The notes: generated from the letters alone by a model not told the origin. Positions 52,010 through 61,602 are shown, numbered from the stretch's first letter. The stretch: 64,000 bases of DNA from Halorubrum aethiopicum (GCF_001542905.1 NZ_LOAJ01000001.1:186001-250000), one strand, 5' to 3'. Numbers and translations: made by a program.

Positions 52010-52023
52010 CATCGTTAACGATG
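52010..52023. promoter_or_regulatory. 14-bp palindrome before the FAD/Fe-S dehydrogenase gene
   Basis: catcgttaacgatg is a perfect palindrome ending 2 bp before a tttatt TATA-like box (52026-52031) and 32 bp upstream of ATG 52056. The placement just upstream of TATA is typical for an archaeal activator or operator site. Confidence 0.55.
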
Positions 52024-52055
52024 GATTTATTCGACGGTCGACGCCCTGTTATCGT

Positions 52056-55000
52056 ATGGCAACAGACCCCACGCCGGGGAGCGATTCCTCGGAGTCCGGG
52101 AGGTCGGGATCCGCGGCGTTCGGTCCGGGCGGGTCCGGGCTCGACGCGTCGGCGGCGGCGCTCGGTCACGACAGGCCGGACGTGCCCGCCTACCGGGCGC
52201 TCGCGTCGGCGCTCCGCGAGCGCGTCGACGGCGAGGTCCAGTTCGACGAGTACGCGCAGGTGCTGTACGCGACCGACGGCAGCATCTACGGCGCGCGGCC
52301 CGCGGGCGTCGTGTGCCCGCGCTCGGTCGAGGACGTCCGGGCGGCGATGCGGGTCGCCGCCGACCACGACGTCCCGGTGCTCCCGCGCGGGGCGGGCTCC
52401 TCGCTCGCGGGACAGACCGTCGGGCCCGGCTGCGTCGTCCTGGACCTCTCCAGACACATGGACGAGATACGGGAAGTCCGCCCCGAGGACCGCCGTGCGG
52501 TGGTCGAGCCGGGCGTCGTCCAGGACCGCCTCGACGACCGGCTCGCGGAGGACGGACTGAAGTTCGCGCCGGATCCGGCCTCCTCGGCGCGGGCGACGGT
52601 CGGCGGGGGGATCGGCAACAACTCCACCGGCGCGCACTCGGTCCGGTACGGCATCACCGACGCCTACACCGAGGAGCTCCGGGTCGTGCTCGCGGACGGC
52701 TCCCTGATCCACACCCGCGAGGTCGTCCTCGACTCGCCGGAGTACGAGGCGATCGTCGCGGGCGAGGAGGGCGGCGAGCGCGAGGCGGCGCTGTACGAGA
52801 CGGTCCGCGAACTCGTCGAGGGCAACGAGGCGGAGATCGCGGAACGGTACCCGACGCTCAAGCGGTCGGTGTCGGGGTACAACCTCCACAAGGTGATCTA
52901 CGAGAACGACGACGGCGAGGAGGTCGTCAACCTCTCGAAGCTGTTCGTCGGCGCGGAGGGAACCCTCGGGGTCGTCGTCGAGGCGGAGGTGTCGCTCGTC
53001 ACCCGCCCCGAGGAGACGGCGCTGGCGCTGTACTGTTTCGACTCGCTTCCGGCCGCGATGCGGGCGGTCCCCGAGGCGCTGGAGTTCCCGGTGAGCGCGG
53101 TCGAGCTGATGGACGACGAGGTGTTCTCGCTCGCGGCGGGCTCCCCGCAGTTCGCGGAGTACGCCGAGCCGATCCCCGACCGCGCCGCGGCGGCGCTGAT
53201 GCTCGAGTGGGACTCCGAGCTCGTCGACGACTTCGAGGCGGCGGTCGCCGATACGAACGACCACTTCCTCGAGGGGGGCGACGCCTTCGACGTCCTGGAG
53301 GCGTACGCGGACGAGGACCAGGCGGACCTCTGGAACCTCCGGAAGGCGGCCATCCCGCTGTTGATGAGCATGGAGGGGGACCCGAAGCCGTACCCGTTCA
53401 TCGAGGACGCGTCGGTGCCGCCCGCGGAGCTCGCCGAGTACGTCGGCGAGTTCGAGGCGGTGCTCGAGGCGCACGACACCTCGGCGGCGTACTTCGCGCA
53501 CGCCGGGAGCGGAACCCTCCACATCCGCCCGATCCTCTCGCTGAAGGAGGAGGAGGGGATAGAGAAGATGCACTCGATCGCCGACGACGTCACCGACCTC
53601 GTGTTGGACCACCACGGCGCGTTCTCCGGCGAGCACGGCGACGGCCTCGCGCGCACCGAGTTCAACCCGAAGATGTACGGCGACGAACTCTGGAGCGCGT
53701 TCCAGGAGCTGAAGTCGGCGTTCGACCCCGACTGGCGGCTGAACCCCGGGAAGGTCGTCTACGTCGACGGCGAGACCGCAAGCGAGCGCGGCTACCCGGA
53801 AACCGCCGCCGACACGGACATGCGCGAACACCTCCGGTACGGGCCGGCCTACCAGTCGATCGAGCCGCAGACGACGCTCGATTTCGACGACGAGGGCGGC
53901 TTCTCGCACCTCGTGGAGCTGTGTAACGGCTGCGGCACCTGCCGGGAGACCGACTCGGGCGTGATGTGTCCGACCTACCGCGCCTCCGGCGAGGAGATCC
54001 AGACGACGCGGGGGCGCGCCAACATGCTCCGGGCCGCCATCAGCGGCGACCTCGACGACGACGAGATCCACTCCGACCGCTTCCAGGGGGAGGTGCTCGA
54101 CCTCTGTGTCGGGTGTAAGGGGTGTAAGAGCGACTGCCCGACTGGCGTCGACCTCGCGAAGCTCAAGGCGGAGGTGAAACACGAACACCACGAGAAGGAG
54201 GGCGCGGGGCTCCGCGAGCGGCTCTTCCGCGACATCGACCGCCTCTCGGCGGTCGGGAGCGCGCTCGCACCGGTCTCGAACGCGGCCACGAAGGTCCCCG
54301 GCGCTCGCCGGGTGATGGACGCCGTCGCGGGGATCGCGCCCGACCGCGCGCTGCCGACGTTCCGCTCCGAGAGCTTCGAGGAGTGGTTCGCGGCGCGGGG
54401 CGGTTCGAGCGTCTCGCCCGCGGACGCGACCGACGCGGTCGTCCTCTTCCCGGACACCTACACCAACTACAGCTACCCGGCGGCCGGGAAGGCGGCGGTG
54501 GAGGTGTTGGAGGCCGCGGGGGTCCGCGTCGAGGTGCCCGACGACCTCGCGCCCTCGGGTCGCGCCGCGTTCTCGACCGGCTTCCTCGACGCGGCCCGCG
54601 AGCGCGCCGAGACGAACGTCGAGCGGCTCGCGCCCCGCGTTCGCGAGGGGAAGTCGGTCCTCTTCGTCGAGCCCTCCGACGCGGTCATGTTCCAGGACGA
54701 GTACCTGGACCTGCTCGACGGCGAGGACGCGGCGGCGGTCTCGGCGGCCGCGTACGGCGTCTGTGAGTACCTCGACGCCGGCCGGGTCGACGAGCGACTC
54801 CGATTCGACGCGCCCGCCGAGTCGCTCGCCTACCACGGCCACTGTAACCAGAAGGCGCTCGACAAGGACCACCACGCGGTGGGCGTGCTCCGGCGCGCCG
54901 GCTACGAGGTCGACCCGCTCGACTCCTCGTGTTGCGGCATGGCCGGCTCGTTCGGCTACGAGTCCGAACACTACGACCTCTCGAAGGCCATCGGCCGGAT

Positions 55001-55187
55001 CCTCTTCGACCGGCTCGAGGAGAGTCCCGCCGAGACGGCGACCGCGCCGGGGGCCTCCTGTCGGTCACAGCTCGGCGACCGCGACGGGGCCGCGGAGACC
55101 CCCCCGCACCCGATCGAGAAGGTCGCCGAGGCGCTCGTCGGCCCGGCGGAGACGGCCGCCGGCGACGACCGAGACCGCCGGAGGTGA
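52056..55187 (+). CDS. dld: FAD-binding and Fe-S-binding oxidoreductase, D-lactate dehydrogenase type
   Basis: The 1043-residue enzyme has an N-terminal FAD_binding_4 domain (about 80-230; LPRGAGSSLAGQTVGPGCVV) with its cap domain. A ferredoxin-like unit holds two 4Fe-4S motifs (CNGCGTCRETDSGVMCPTYR and CVGCKGCKSDCPTG), and a C-terminal heterodisulfide-reductase-like CCG domain follows (HGHCNQKAL, SSCCGMAGSFGYE). This architecture is that of membrane-associated D-lactate or glycolate dehydrogenases. The electron acceptor would be a quinone. It lies alone with its own palindrome-controlled promoter, fitting substrate induction. Confidence 0.9.
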   Translation: MATDPTPGSDSSESGRSGSAAFGPGGSGLDASAAALGHDRPDVPAYRALASALRERVDGEVQFDEYAQVLYATDGSIYGARPAGVVCPRSVEDVRAAMRVAADHDVPVLPRGAGSSLAGQTVGPGCVVLDLSRHMDEIREVRPEDRRAVVEPGVVQDRLDDRLAEDGLKFAPDPASSARATVGGGIGNNSTGAHSVRYGITDAYTEELRVVLADGSLIHTREVVLDSPEYEAIVAGEEGGEREAALYETVRELVEGNEAEIAERYPTLKRSVSGYNLHKVIYENDDGEEVVNLSKLFVGAEGTLGVVVEAEVSLVTRPEETALALYCFDSLPAAMRAVPEALEFPVSAVELMDDEVFSLAAGSPQFAEYAEPIPDRAAAALMLEWDSELVDDFEAAVADTNDHFLEGGDAFDVLEAYADEDQADLWNLRKAAIPLLMSMEGDPKPYPFIEDASVPPAELAEYVGEFEAVLEAHDTSAAYFAHAGSGTLHIRPILSLKEEEGIEKMHSIADDVTDLVLDHHGAFSGEHGDGLARTEFNPKMYGDELWSAFQELKSAFDPDWRLNPGKVVYVDGETASERGYPETAADTDMREHLRYGPAYQSIEPQTTLDFDDEGGFSHLVELCNGCGTCRETDSGVMCPTYRASGEEIQTTRGRANMLRAAISGDLDDDEIHSDRFQGEVLDLCVGCKGCKSDCPTGVDLAKLKAEVKHEHHEKEGAGLRERLFRDIDRLSAVGSALAPVSNAATKVPGARRVMDAVAGIAPDRALPTFRSESFEEWFAARGGSSVSPADATDAVVLFPDTYTNYSYPAAGKAAVEVLEAAGVRVEVPDDLAPSGRAAFSTGFLDAARERAETNVERLAPRVREGKSVLFVEPSDAVMFQDEYLDLLDGEDAAAVSAAAYGVCEYLDAGRVDERLRFDAPAESLAYHGHCNQKALDKDHHAVGVLRRAGYEVDPLDSSCCGMAGSFGYESEHYDLSKAIGRILFDRLEESPAETATAPGASCRSQLGDRDGAAETPPHPIEKVAEALVGPAETAAGDDRDRRR

Positions 55188-55272
55188 TCGAGGCCGCCAC
55201 CGACGACGACCGGGGGAGGAACCGGTCGGTCGCCCAACGTTTATCTTCGTCCGTCCCGTGGTAACTATTGTC

Positions 55273-55443
55273 ATGTGTCACCACGGAGACGAGGCGCTCT
55301 CCCTGGCGGAGATCCGGGAGCGTCACCGATCGCTGGCGGCGGAAGAGGAAGCCGACGACGCGCCGGACGAGCGGGTCGAGGAGCCGGCGGAGACCGACGA
55401 TCCCGAGCGGCCGGCGGAGCCGCGAGCGCCCGCCGACGACTGA
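55273..55443 (+). CDS. small acidic protein (possible gene)
   Basis: A 56-residue frame starts MCHHGDEALSLAEIRERHRS and ends in an acidic/Pro-rich tail. An AT-rich box (cgtttatctt) lies about 35 bp upstream and codon bias is haloarchaeal. C2, H3 and H4 could bind metal. No family recognised. It may be real or chance. Confidence 0.5.
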   Translation: MCHHGDEALSLAEIRERHRSLAAEEEADDAPDERVEEPAETDDPERPAEPRAPADD

Positions 55444-55570
55444 CGCGACGGCGGCGCGTCCCGCCGCGAATCCCGCCTTTTTGGGCGTGACGACCGCCGG
55501 GACGAGCCGCGGCTGAAGTCGTCGTTCCGCCGGCCGAAGGACACTATCCGCTCCGTCCCCAACCGATCGC

Positions 55571-57007
55571 ATGGACCTGTTCTGGCACCGGCGCGACCCG
55601 CGGCTCCGCGACAACGCGGGACTGGCGGCGGCCGCGGCGGCCGCGGACGCGCGGAGCGATCGGGTCGTCCCCGTCTTCGCGTACGACGCGGAGCTCCTGG
55701 AGACGGTCGGCGCGAGGCGGCGGACGTTCCTCCTCCGGACGGCCGCCGCCCTCCAGCGTCGCTACCGCGAGCGCGGGAGCGACCTCGTCGTCCGGTCGGG
55801 CGACCCCGCGGCGGTCCTCCCGGATCTCGCCGAGGAGTACGGGGCGGGGCGGGTCACCTACAACGAGCACTACCGGCCCGCGCGGCGGGAGCGCGAGCGT
55901 GGGGTCGAGTCGGCGCTCGCCGACGCCGGGGTCGAGACGAACGCGCGGACCGACCTCGTGGTGGTCGACCCCGGCCGACTGGCGGGGTCGTACCCGAACC
56001 ACGGACGGTTTCGAGACGACTGGGACGCGGTTCCCACGCCGGACCCGTACCCGGCGCCGGAGGCGGGGAGGTTCGCCGACGTGGGCGGCGAGCGATCGGT
56101 GCGTGCGGTCGCCGCCGACGCCTCCGGCGAGCCCGACCCGTTCCGAACCGATGTCGACCTGCCGGCGGCCGGCTACCGCGCCGCCCGCGACCGGCTCGAC
56201 GGCTTCCTGGCGGAGGGGATCGCGACCTACGCCGACACCCGCGACGACCTCGCGCGGGCGGTCGAGGCACCCACCCGCGCCGTCTCGCGACTGTCTCCCT
56301 ACCTCGCGGCGGGCGCGATCGGGATCCGGGAGGTGTGGGCGGCCGCGACCGAGGCCCGCGACGACGCGAGCGACGAGGACGCCCGCCGAAACGTCGAGAA
56401 GTACCGGGACGAACTGACGTGGCGCGAGGGGATGTACCACCTGCTGTACTACGCCCCCGATCTGGCCGAGTCGAACTACCGGTCGTTCCCGAACCCCATC
56501 GCGTGGCGCGAGGACGATGCGGGGTTCGACGCGTGGAAGCGAGGCGAGACGGGCTATCCCCTCGTCGACGCGGGGATGCGCCAGCTGGAGGCGGAGGGAT
56601 ACGTCCACAACCGCCCGCGGCAGGTGGTCGCGAGCTTCCTCACCAAACACCTCCTCGTCGACTGGCGGCGCGGGGCGCGGTGGTTCATGAAGCGGCTCGT
56701 CGACGCGGACCACGCGTCGAATCACGGGATGTGGCAGTGGATCGCCTCGACCGGGACCGACTCCGTCGACGTGCGGATCTTCGACCCGGTGAGCCAGGCC
56801 GCGAAGTACGACCCGGAGGCGACGTTCGTCCGGGAGTACGTCCCCGAACTGCGGGAGGTGCCGGCCGACGCCGTCGTCGACTGGCCGACGCTTTCGCCCG
56901 AGGAGCGCGAGGAGCTGGCCCCCGACTACCCCCACCCGATCGTCGACCGCGACGCCGCCTACGAGCGGGCGAAACGCGTCTTCGAGGAGGCGCTCGGCAA
57001 GCGGTGA
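55571..57007 (+). CDS. phr: deoxyribodipyrimidine photo-lyase (cryptochrome/photolyase)
   Basis: The 478-residue flavoenzyme repairs UV-induced cyclobutane dimers with light. The N-terminal antenna domain begins MDLFWHRRDPRLRDNAGLAA. The FAD domain (about 200-478) has LSPYLAAGAIGIREVW, WREGMYHLLYY, YPLVDAGMRQLEAEGYVHNR, RQVVASFLTKHLLVDW and the classic MWQWIASTGTDS. It is full length and typical of halophiles, which are exposed to strong sunlight. The next gene begins 49 bp downstream. Confidence 0.95.
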   Translation: MDLFWHRRDPRLRDNAGLAAAAAAADARSDRVVPVFAYDAELLETVGARRRTFLLRTAAALQRRYRERGSDLVVRSGDPAAVLPDLAEEYGAGRVTYNEHYRPARRERERGVESALADAGVETNARTDLVVVDPGRLAGSYPNHGRFRDDWDAVPTPDPYPAPEAGRFADVGGERSVRAVAADASGEPDPFRTDVDLPAAGYRAARDRLDGFLAEGIATYADTRDDLARAVEAPTRAVSRLSPYLAAGAIGIREVWAAATEARDDASDEDARRNVEKYRDELTWREGMYHLLYYAPDLAESNYRSFPNPIAWREDDAGFDAWKRGETGYPLVDAGMRQLEAEGYVHNRPRQVVASFLTKHLLVDWRRGARWFMKRLVDADHASNHGMWQWIASTGTDSVDVRIFDPVSQAAKYDPEATFVREYVPELREVPADAVVDWPTLSPEEREELAPDYPHPIVDRDAAYERAKRVFEEALGKR

Positions 57008-57056
57008 CGGGTCTGCCCGGACCGGTCTTTTTGATCCCGCCTGCCCTCGTCGGCGT

Positions 57057-57503
57057 ATGCCGAGCGTCAGCGACACCTACATCGAGAACCGCCAGCGCGT
57101 CCAGCCGACCCACACAAACAACTACGCGTCGGCCCACGGGGGCAACGTCGTCAAGTGGATGGACGAGGTGGGCGCGATGTCGGCGATGCGCCACGCCGGC
57201 GAGACGTGCGTCACGGCGAGGATCAACGAACTCGACTTCAAGCGGCCGATCCCGCAGGGGGACACCTGCGTGATCGAGTCGTACGTCTACGCCGCCGGCC
57301 GGACGAGCGTCCGGGTCCGGCTCCGGGCGTTCCGCGAGTCGCCCCGAACCGGCGAGCGGGAGCTGACGACGGACTCCTACTTCGTCTTCGTCGCCGTCGA
57401 CGCCGAGGGATCGCCGACGCCCGTTCCCGAACTCACCGTCGACGGAGAGCGCTGTCGAGAGCTGCGCGACGACGCGCTCGCGGCGGAGCCGGACGAAGAG
57501 TAG
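57057..57503 (+). CDS. acyl-CoA thioesterase (hotdog fold)
   Basis: The 148-residue protein matches the YciA/Acot12-like acyl-CoA thioesterases: NRQRVQPTHTNNYASAHGGN with GGNVVKWMDEVGAMSAMRHA carries the catalytic Asp. INELDFKRPIPQGD and an acidic C-terminus complete the single hotdog domain. It hydrolyses acyl-CoA; chain-length preference is unknown. An ctttttgat box lies about 30 bp before ATG 57057. Confidence 0.9.
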   Translation: MPSVSDTYIENRQRVQPTHTNNYASAHGGNVVKWMDEVGAMSAMRHAGETCVTARINELDFKRPIPQGDTCVIESYVYAAGRTSVRVRLRAFRESPRTGERELTTDSYFVFVAVDAEGSPTPVPELTVDGERCRELRDDALAAEPDEE

Positions 57504-57588
57504 TCGCCGGTGTGTGCGGGATCGAGTCACGAAACGTCCATCGCCGCTTCCTCGGCCCTTTTGCCCCGAGGGCCCGAACGACGACCCG

Positions 57589-58602
57589 ATGACGTCCACA
57601 CCAGACGACGCCGACCTCGAGTTCGTGAAACTCGACGGCACCGGCCTCTACACCAGCGAGCTCCAGTTCGGCACCTGGCGGTTCGGCAAGGAGAACGAGG
57701 CGGGCGAGATCGAGATCGGCGAGGAGCGCGCCCACGAGCTGCTCGACGCCTACGCCGACGCCGGCGGCCGGTACATCGACACCGCCGACGTGTACGGCGG
57801 CGGCACCTGCGAGGAGTGGATCGGCGACTGGCTCGAGGGACGCGACCGCGAGCGCTACACGATCGCCTCGAAGATCTACTGGCAGATCCGCGACGGCGAC
57901 CCGAACAGCCGGGGAACGAACCGCAAGAACCTCCGGCACCGCCTCGAGGCGCTGCTCGACCGGCTCGGCACCGACTACGTCGACGTGCTCTACATCCACC
58001 GCTGGGACGACGCGACCGACGCCCGCGAAACCATGAAGACCCTGAACGGGTTCGTCGAGTCGGGGAAGGTCCACTACCTCGGCGCGTCGACGCACCGACC
58101 GAACGCCTGGAAGGTCGCCCGCGCCAACGAGATCGCCCGCGCGGAGGGGTGGGAACCGTTCACCGTGCTCCAGCCGCGGTACAACCTCGTCGACCGCGAG
58201 GTCGAGGGGGACTACCTCGAGTTCGCCCGCCAGCGGAACCTGGCCGTCTGTCCGTGGAGCCCGCTCGGACAGGGCTTTCTCACGGGGAAGTACGACCGCG
58301 AGGAGGACCTGCCCGAGGAGTCGAAGGTCGCCTCCTCGAGCCGGTTCAGAGACGCCTACCTCACCGAGGAGAACTTCGACGTCCACGACGAGCTCGATCG
58401 GGTCGCCGACGAGGTCGACGCCTCGCCCGCACAGGTCGCGCTCGCGTGGCTCTCCCACCGCGACGGCGTCACCGCGCCGATCGTGGGCGCGCGCACCGTC
58501 GACCAGCTGGAGGAGAACCTCGCGGCCGCCGAGATCGACCTCTCCGACGAGCAGGTAGAGCGGCTCACGGACGCGAAGGCGAGCCCCTACGAGGGGCTGT
58601 AG
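57589..58602 (+). CDS. aldo/keto reductase
   Basis: The 337-residue TIM-barrel NADPH enzyme has the catalytic tetrad in RYIDTADVYGGGTCEEWIGD (Asp and Tyr), a Lys in YTIASKIYW and a His in VLYIHRWDD. It ends with the NADPH phosphate region (AWLSHRDGVTAPIVGARTVD and QVERLTDAKASPYEGL). The substrate is unknown; such enzymes in haloarchaea act on sugars or aldehydes. ATG 57589 follows an ttttgcccc box at about -28. Confidence 0.92.
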   Translation: MTSTPDDADLEFVKLDGTGLYTSELQFGTWRFGKENEAGEIEIGEERAHELLDAYADAGGRYIDTADVYGGGTCEEWIGDWLEGRDRERYTIASKIYWQIRDGDPNSRGTNRKNLRHRLEALLDRLGTDYVDVLYIHRWDDATDARETMKTLNGFVESGKVHYLGASTHRPNAWKVARANEIARAEGWEPFTVLQPRYNLVDREVEGDYLEFARQRNLAVCPWSPLGQGFLTGKYDREEDLPEESKVASSSRFRDAYLTEENFDVHDELDRVADEVDASPAQVALAWLSHRDGVTAPIVGARTVDQLEENLAAAEIDLSDEQVERLTDAKASPYEGL

Positions 58603-59048
58603 CGGAATCGGTCAATAGAGGCGAAGGAGCGAGCGATCGCCGGAGCGGTGGCGCGCCGGTGAGCGCCCGGAGGGCGCGAACCGCCCGCGAGGGACGCGGC
58701 GACTGAAAGGAGCCGCGAGGCTGAGGAGGTGTGAGGTGCGGGGCTGTGCGGGGTGGGACTCAAAGGGGCAGCCGTCTCCGGGAAGACGGCCGAAGCAAGC
58801 ACCGCAGGAGCGAGCAACGCGAGCGACGAGGAGCACAGCGAGGCCCTCGACCGGAGCCGGCTGGGGCTTTGGAAGAGTTCACCGCGCCAGCAACGATCTC
58901 CTTCGTATCACCCCGATCACTCACGAAACACCCGCTCTATAAGCACGCCGTTCTGCTAGGTGATTCAGATACGGAAAGACGCAAACGACCCTTTCGTGAA
59001 CCGTTCCACGACACCCGTGCGGAGTTGTAGGTTAACAGGATCGTCGGA
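58603..59048. repeat. 450-bp non-coding stretch with haloarchaeal repeat-like sequence
   Basis: The segment from about 58620 to 58880 (around gtgcggggtgggactcaaag and ctcgaccggagccggctggg) recalls a sequence family found in many haloarchaeal genomes, where its spurious frames are often annotated as small proteins. It contains a 7-bp stem-loop (gccgtct-ccggga-agacggc, near 58780). No codon bias supports a protein. After 58885 the stretch is unremarkable and lower in GC, up to the hisH stop. Confidence 0.5.
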
Positions 59049-59708
59049 CTACCGCTCGGCGCAGTACTCGACGAAGTTCCGAAGGATCCGCAGCCCCGTC
59101 TCCCCGCTCTTCTCGGGGTGGAACTGCGTGCCGAAGACGTTGCCCGCCTCGTTGGCGACGACCGCCGGGAAGTCGACGCCGTAGTCGGCGGTGGCGACCA
59201 CCGCGTCGGGGTCGTCCGGGGCGGCGTAGTAGGAGTGGACGAAGTAGGCGTACTCCCCGTCTACCCCCTCGACGACCGGGTGGTCGCGCTCGACCGAGAG
59301 CTCGTTCCACCCCATGTGGGGCACCTTGCGGTCGACGTCGAACCGGACGTTGGTGCCGGGGACCAGATCGAGGCCGGTCACCTCGCCTTCGCCCTCGTGG
59401 TCGGCCTCCTCGCTCGAGGTGAGGAGCATCTGCATCCCGAGGCAGATCCCGAAGAGCGGCCGGCCGGCCGCGGCGTGGTCGGTCAGCGCCTCCCGCAGCG
59501 GGCCGGCGTTCTCCATCCCCTCGCGGAACGCGCCGACGCCCGGGAGGACCACGCCGTCGGCGGCGGCGAACGCCTCGGGGTCATCGGTGATCTCGACCGA
59601 CGCGCCGGCGCGCTCGAGCCCGCGGGTGGCCGAGCGCAGGTTCCCGAGCCCGTAGTCGACGAGGACGACGTCCGCCAGCGTCTCCGCGGGCGGTTCGAAA
59701 GTGCTCAT
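59049..59708 (-). CDS. hisH: imidazole glycerol phosphate synthase, glutaminase subunit HisH
   Basis: The 219-residue glutamine amidotransferase supplies ammonia to HisF in histidine biosynthesis. The class I triad is present: the Cys nucleophile in GRPLFGICLGMQMLL, and His-Glu in VFGTQFHPEKSG. The N-terminus (VVLVDYGLGNLRSATRGLERAG) is typical of HisH, with a short acidic extension. HisF and other his genes are not nearby, as usual in haloarchaea where they are scattered. Confidence 0.95.
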   Translation of the reverse strand: MSTFEPPAETLADVVLVDYGLGNLRSATRGLERAGASVEITDDPEAFAAADGVVLPGVGAFREGMENAGPLREALTDHAAAGRPLFGICLGMQMLLTSSEEADHEGEGEVTGLDLVPGTNVRFDVDRKVPHMGWNELSVERDHPVVEGVDGEYAYFVHSYYAAPDDPDAVVATADYGVDFPAVVANEAGNVFGTQFHPEKSGETGLRILRNFVEYCAER

Positions 59709-59801
59709 ACCTCCCCTCGGAGGGGGACGGAAAAGTCGGTTTCCCTTGGGGCAGGCGTCAGCCGACGGGGGCGACCGGGGCGGAGCGCCCGCTCCCGCGC
59801 G

Positions 59802-60770
59802 TCACTTCAGCGCGGCCTCGGCCATCCGCTGCGGGAAGCCGAGAAGCAGCGCCACGATCCCCTGGGCCTCGTCGCCCTCGCGGAGCGCGGAGCGGATCCG
59901 TTGAGAGAAGATCTCAACGGAGATGATCAACACGAGGATGACGAGGATCGTCGCCATCATGTTGGTGAACGCGAACAGCCCCTGCTGGACGGAGAGCACG
60001 TTGCCGAGTCCGCCGCCGCCGATGATCCCGAGCGAGACGGCGATCCGGACGTTGATCTCGAAGATGTACAGCGTCCACGCGATGAAGGGCGTGGTCACCT
60101 GCGAGAGCATCCCGAACGTGATCGTCTGCGGCTTGTTCGCGCCGGTCGTCTCCATCGCCTCGATCGGGCCATCCTCGATCTCCTCGAGCTCGTCCGTGAA
60201 CAGCCGGCCGAGGTTCCCGATCGTGTCGGTGGCGATCGCGAGCGTCGCGGTGACCGGACCGATCCCGCCGAGCGGGATGTAGATGAGCCCCCACACCAGC
60301 GCCGGGATGGCGCGGATGGAGGACATGATCCCGCGGAAGATGAAGTTAAACGGGAAGGGGGTGACGCGGCCGGAGCCGAGGATCCCGAACAGCAGCGCGA
60401 GCGGGAACCCCATCACCGTCCCGGCGAAGCCCATCGCGAGCGTGATCCCCGCCTCGCCGAGCAGCGGCACGTCGCCGCCGAAGCCGCCCCAGATCAGGTT
60501 CCGCTCCTGGATGAACGCCCAGTAGTCGAGGAAGCCGCTCGGGTCGATGAAGGGGAAGGAGGGCGCGAGGAACGGGAAGAAGTCGCGCAGTGCGTTGAGG
60601 AAGTTCGGGAGGTACTCCGGAATGTTCGCCGCGAAGAAGCCGACGGAGATCAGCGCGTAGTAGAACACGCCGGCGAGGGCGACGACCCCGACGGTCAAGA
60701 CGAGCGCGCGGACCCGCCGCGCGAGGACGATCTCCTCGTAGCGGTCGCGGACGCGATCGCTGTAGCTCAT
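59802..60770 (-). CDS. phnE: phosphonate/phosphate ABC transporter permease PhnE
   Basis: The 322-residue permease has about six membrane helices and a binding-protein-dependent transport signature, the EAA loop (AMETTGANKPQTITFGMLSQ). It matches PhnE (ETGAsr...I..A.LPQ.). The start overlaps the stop of phnC by 4 bp (ATGA). With phnC and phnD it forms an uptake operon for phosphonate, phosphite or phosphate. Signature helices also include SVQQGLFAFTNMMATILVIL. Confidence 0.93.
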   Translation of the reverse strand: MSYSDRVRDRYEEIVLARRVRALVLTVGVVALAGVFYYALISVGFFAANIPEYLPNFLNALRDFFPFLAPSFPFIDPSGFLDYWAFIQERNLIWGGFGGDVPLLGEAGITLAMGFAGTVMGFPLALLFGILGSGRVTPFPFNFIFRGIMSSIRAIPALVWGLIYIPLGGIGPVTATLAIATDTIGNLGRLFTDELEEIEDGPIEAMETTGANKPQTITFGMLSQVTTPFIAWTLYIFEINVRIAVSLGIIGGGGLGNVLSVQQGLFAFTNMMATILVILVLIISVEIFSQRIRSALREGDEAQGIVALLLGFPQRMAEAALK

Positions 60771-61579
60771 CTCGGCACCCCGCTTTCGGCGGGTTCGGTG
60801 CCGCTCGAGGACGGGTCGGGCCCGTCGGCCGCCTCGCCCTCGGGCGCGAACATGCCCTCCGTGTCGATGTCGCCGTAGATCTCGTCTATCACGTCCATGT
60901 CGAACTCGTCGCGGTAGCCGTCGAACACCTTCTTCCCGTCGCGCAGCCCGATGAACCGCTCGCCGAACTTCCGCGCGAGGTTCACCTGGTGGAGGCTGAT
61001 GACCGCCGAGAGGTCGCGTTCGCGCGCGGCGGTCCGGAGGTACCCCATCACCTGCTGGGAGGAGCCCGGATCGAGGCTCGCGACCGGCTCGTCCGCGAGC
61101 AGGATCGTCGGGTCTTGGACCAGCGCGCGAGCGATCCCGACGCGCTGTTGTTGGCCGCCGGACATGCGCTGGGCGCTCTGTTGGGCCTGATCCAGGAGGC
61201 CGACCGTCTCGAGGGCGTCGAGCGCCTGGAGCTTGTCCGCCTCGTCCTGCCGCTGGAGAAGCGAGTCGAGGAACGTGTTCCTGTTGAGCGAGCCGGTGAG
61301 CGCGTTGGAGTACGCGCTCATCTGGCCGATGATGTTGTGCTGTTGGAAGATCATCGCGACGTCGTCACGGGGACTCGTGACCGGCGTCTCGTCGATCCGT
61401 ATCTCGCCCTCGGTCGGCGTTTCGAGGGCGTTCATACACCGGAGCAGGGTGGATTTCCCCGATCCGGAGACGCCGAGCACGATGACGAACTCGCCTTGCG
61501 GGATCTCGAAGGAGACGTCGTCGAGCGCGACCGTCTCGCCGAACCGCTTCGTGAGTCCGTCGACTGTGATGCGACTCAT
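60767..61579 (-). CDS. phnC: phosphonate/phosphate ABC transporter ATP-binding protein PhnC
   Basis: The 270-residue ATPase has Walker A GVSGSGKSTLLR, signature SGGQQQRVGIARAL and Walker B TILLADEPVASLDP, plus the H-loop LHQVNLARKFGERFIGLRDG, which is characteristic of PhnC. It powers phnE. It has a C-terminal acidic extension (about 240-270). Overlaps phnE by 4 bp; separated from phnD by 23 bp. Confidence 0.95.
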   Translation of the reverse strand: MSRITVDGLTKRFGETVALDDVSFEIPQGEFVIVLGVSGSGKSTLLRCMNALETPTEGEIRIDETPVTSPRDDVAMIFQQHNIIGQMSAYSNALTGSLNRNTFLDSLLQRQDEADKLQALDALETVGLLDQAQQSAQRMSGGQQQRVGIARALVQDPTILLADEPVASLDPGSSQQVMGYLRTAARERDLSAVISLHQVNLARKFGERFIGLRDGKKVFDGYRDEFDMDVIDEIYGDIDTEGMFAPEGEAADGPDPSSSGTEPAESGVPR

Positions 61580-61602
61580 GAGAAGTGTAGTGACGGGGAG
61601 CG

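Noticed and set aside
50910-54971. A 1353-codon minus-strand frame opposite the D-lactate dehydrogenase-type gene
   Set aside because: It is the mirror of two strong plus-strand genes and has no recognisable domain; codon positions follow the plus-strand gene.
58731-59030. Small plus-strand frames between the aldo/keto reductase and hisH
   Set aside because: Three overlapping frames are open at once and none has selective codon use; the sequence looks like a conserved non-coding repeat.
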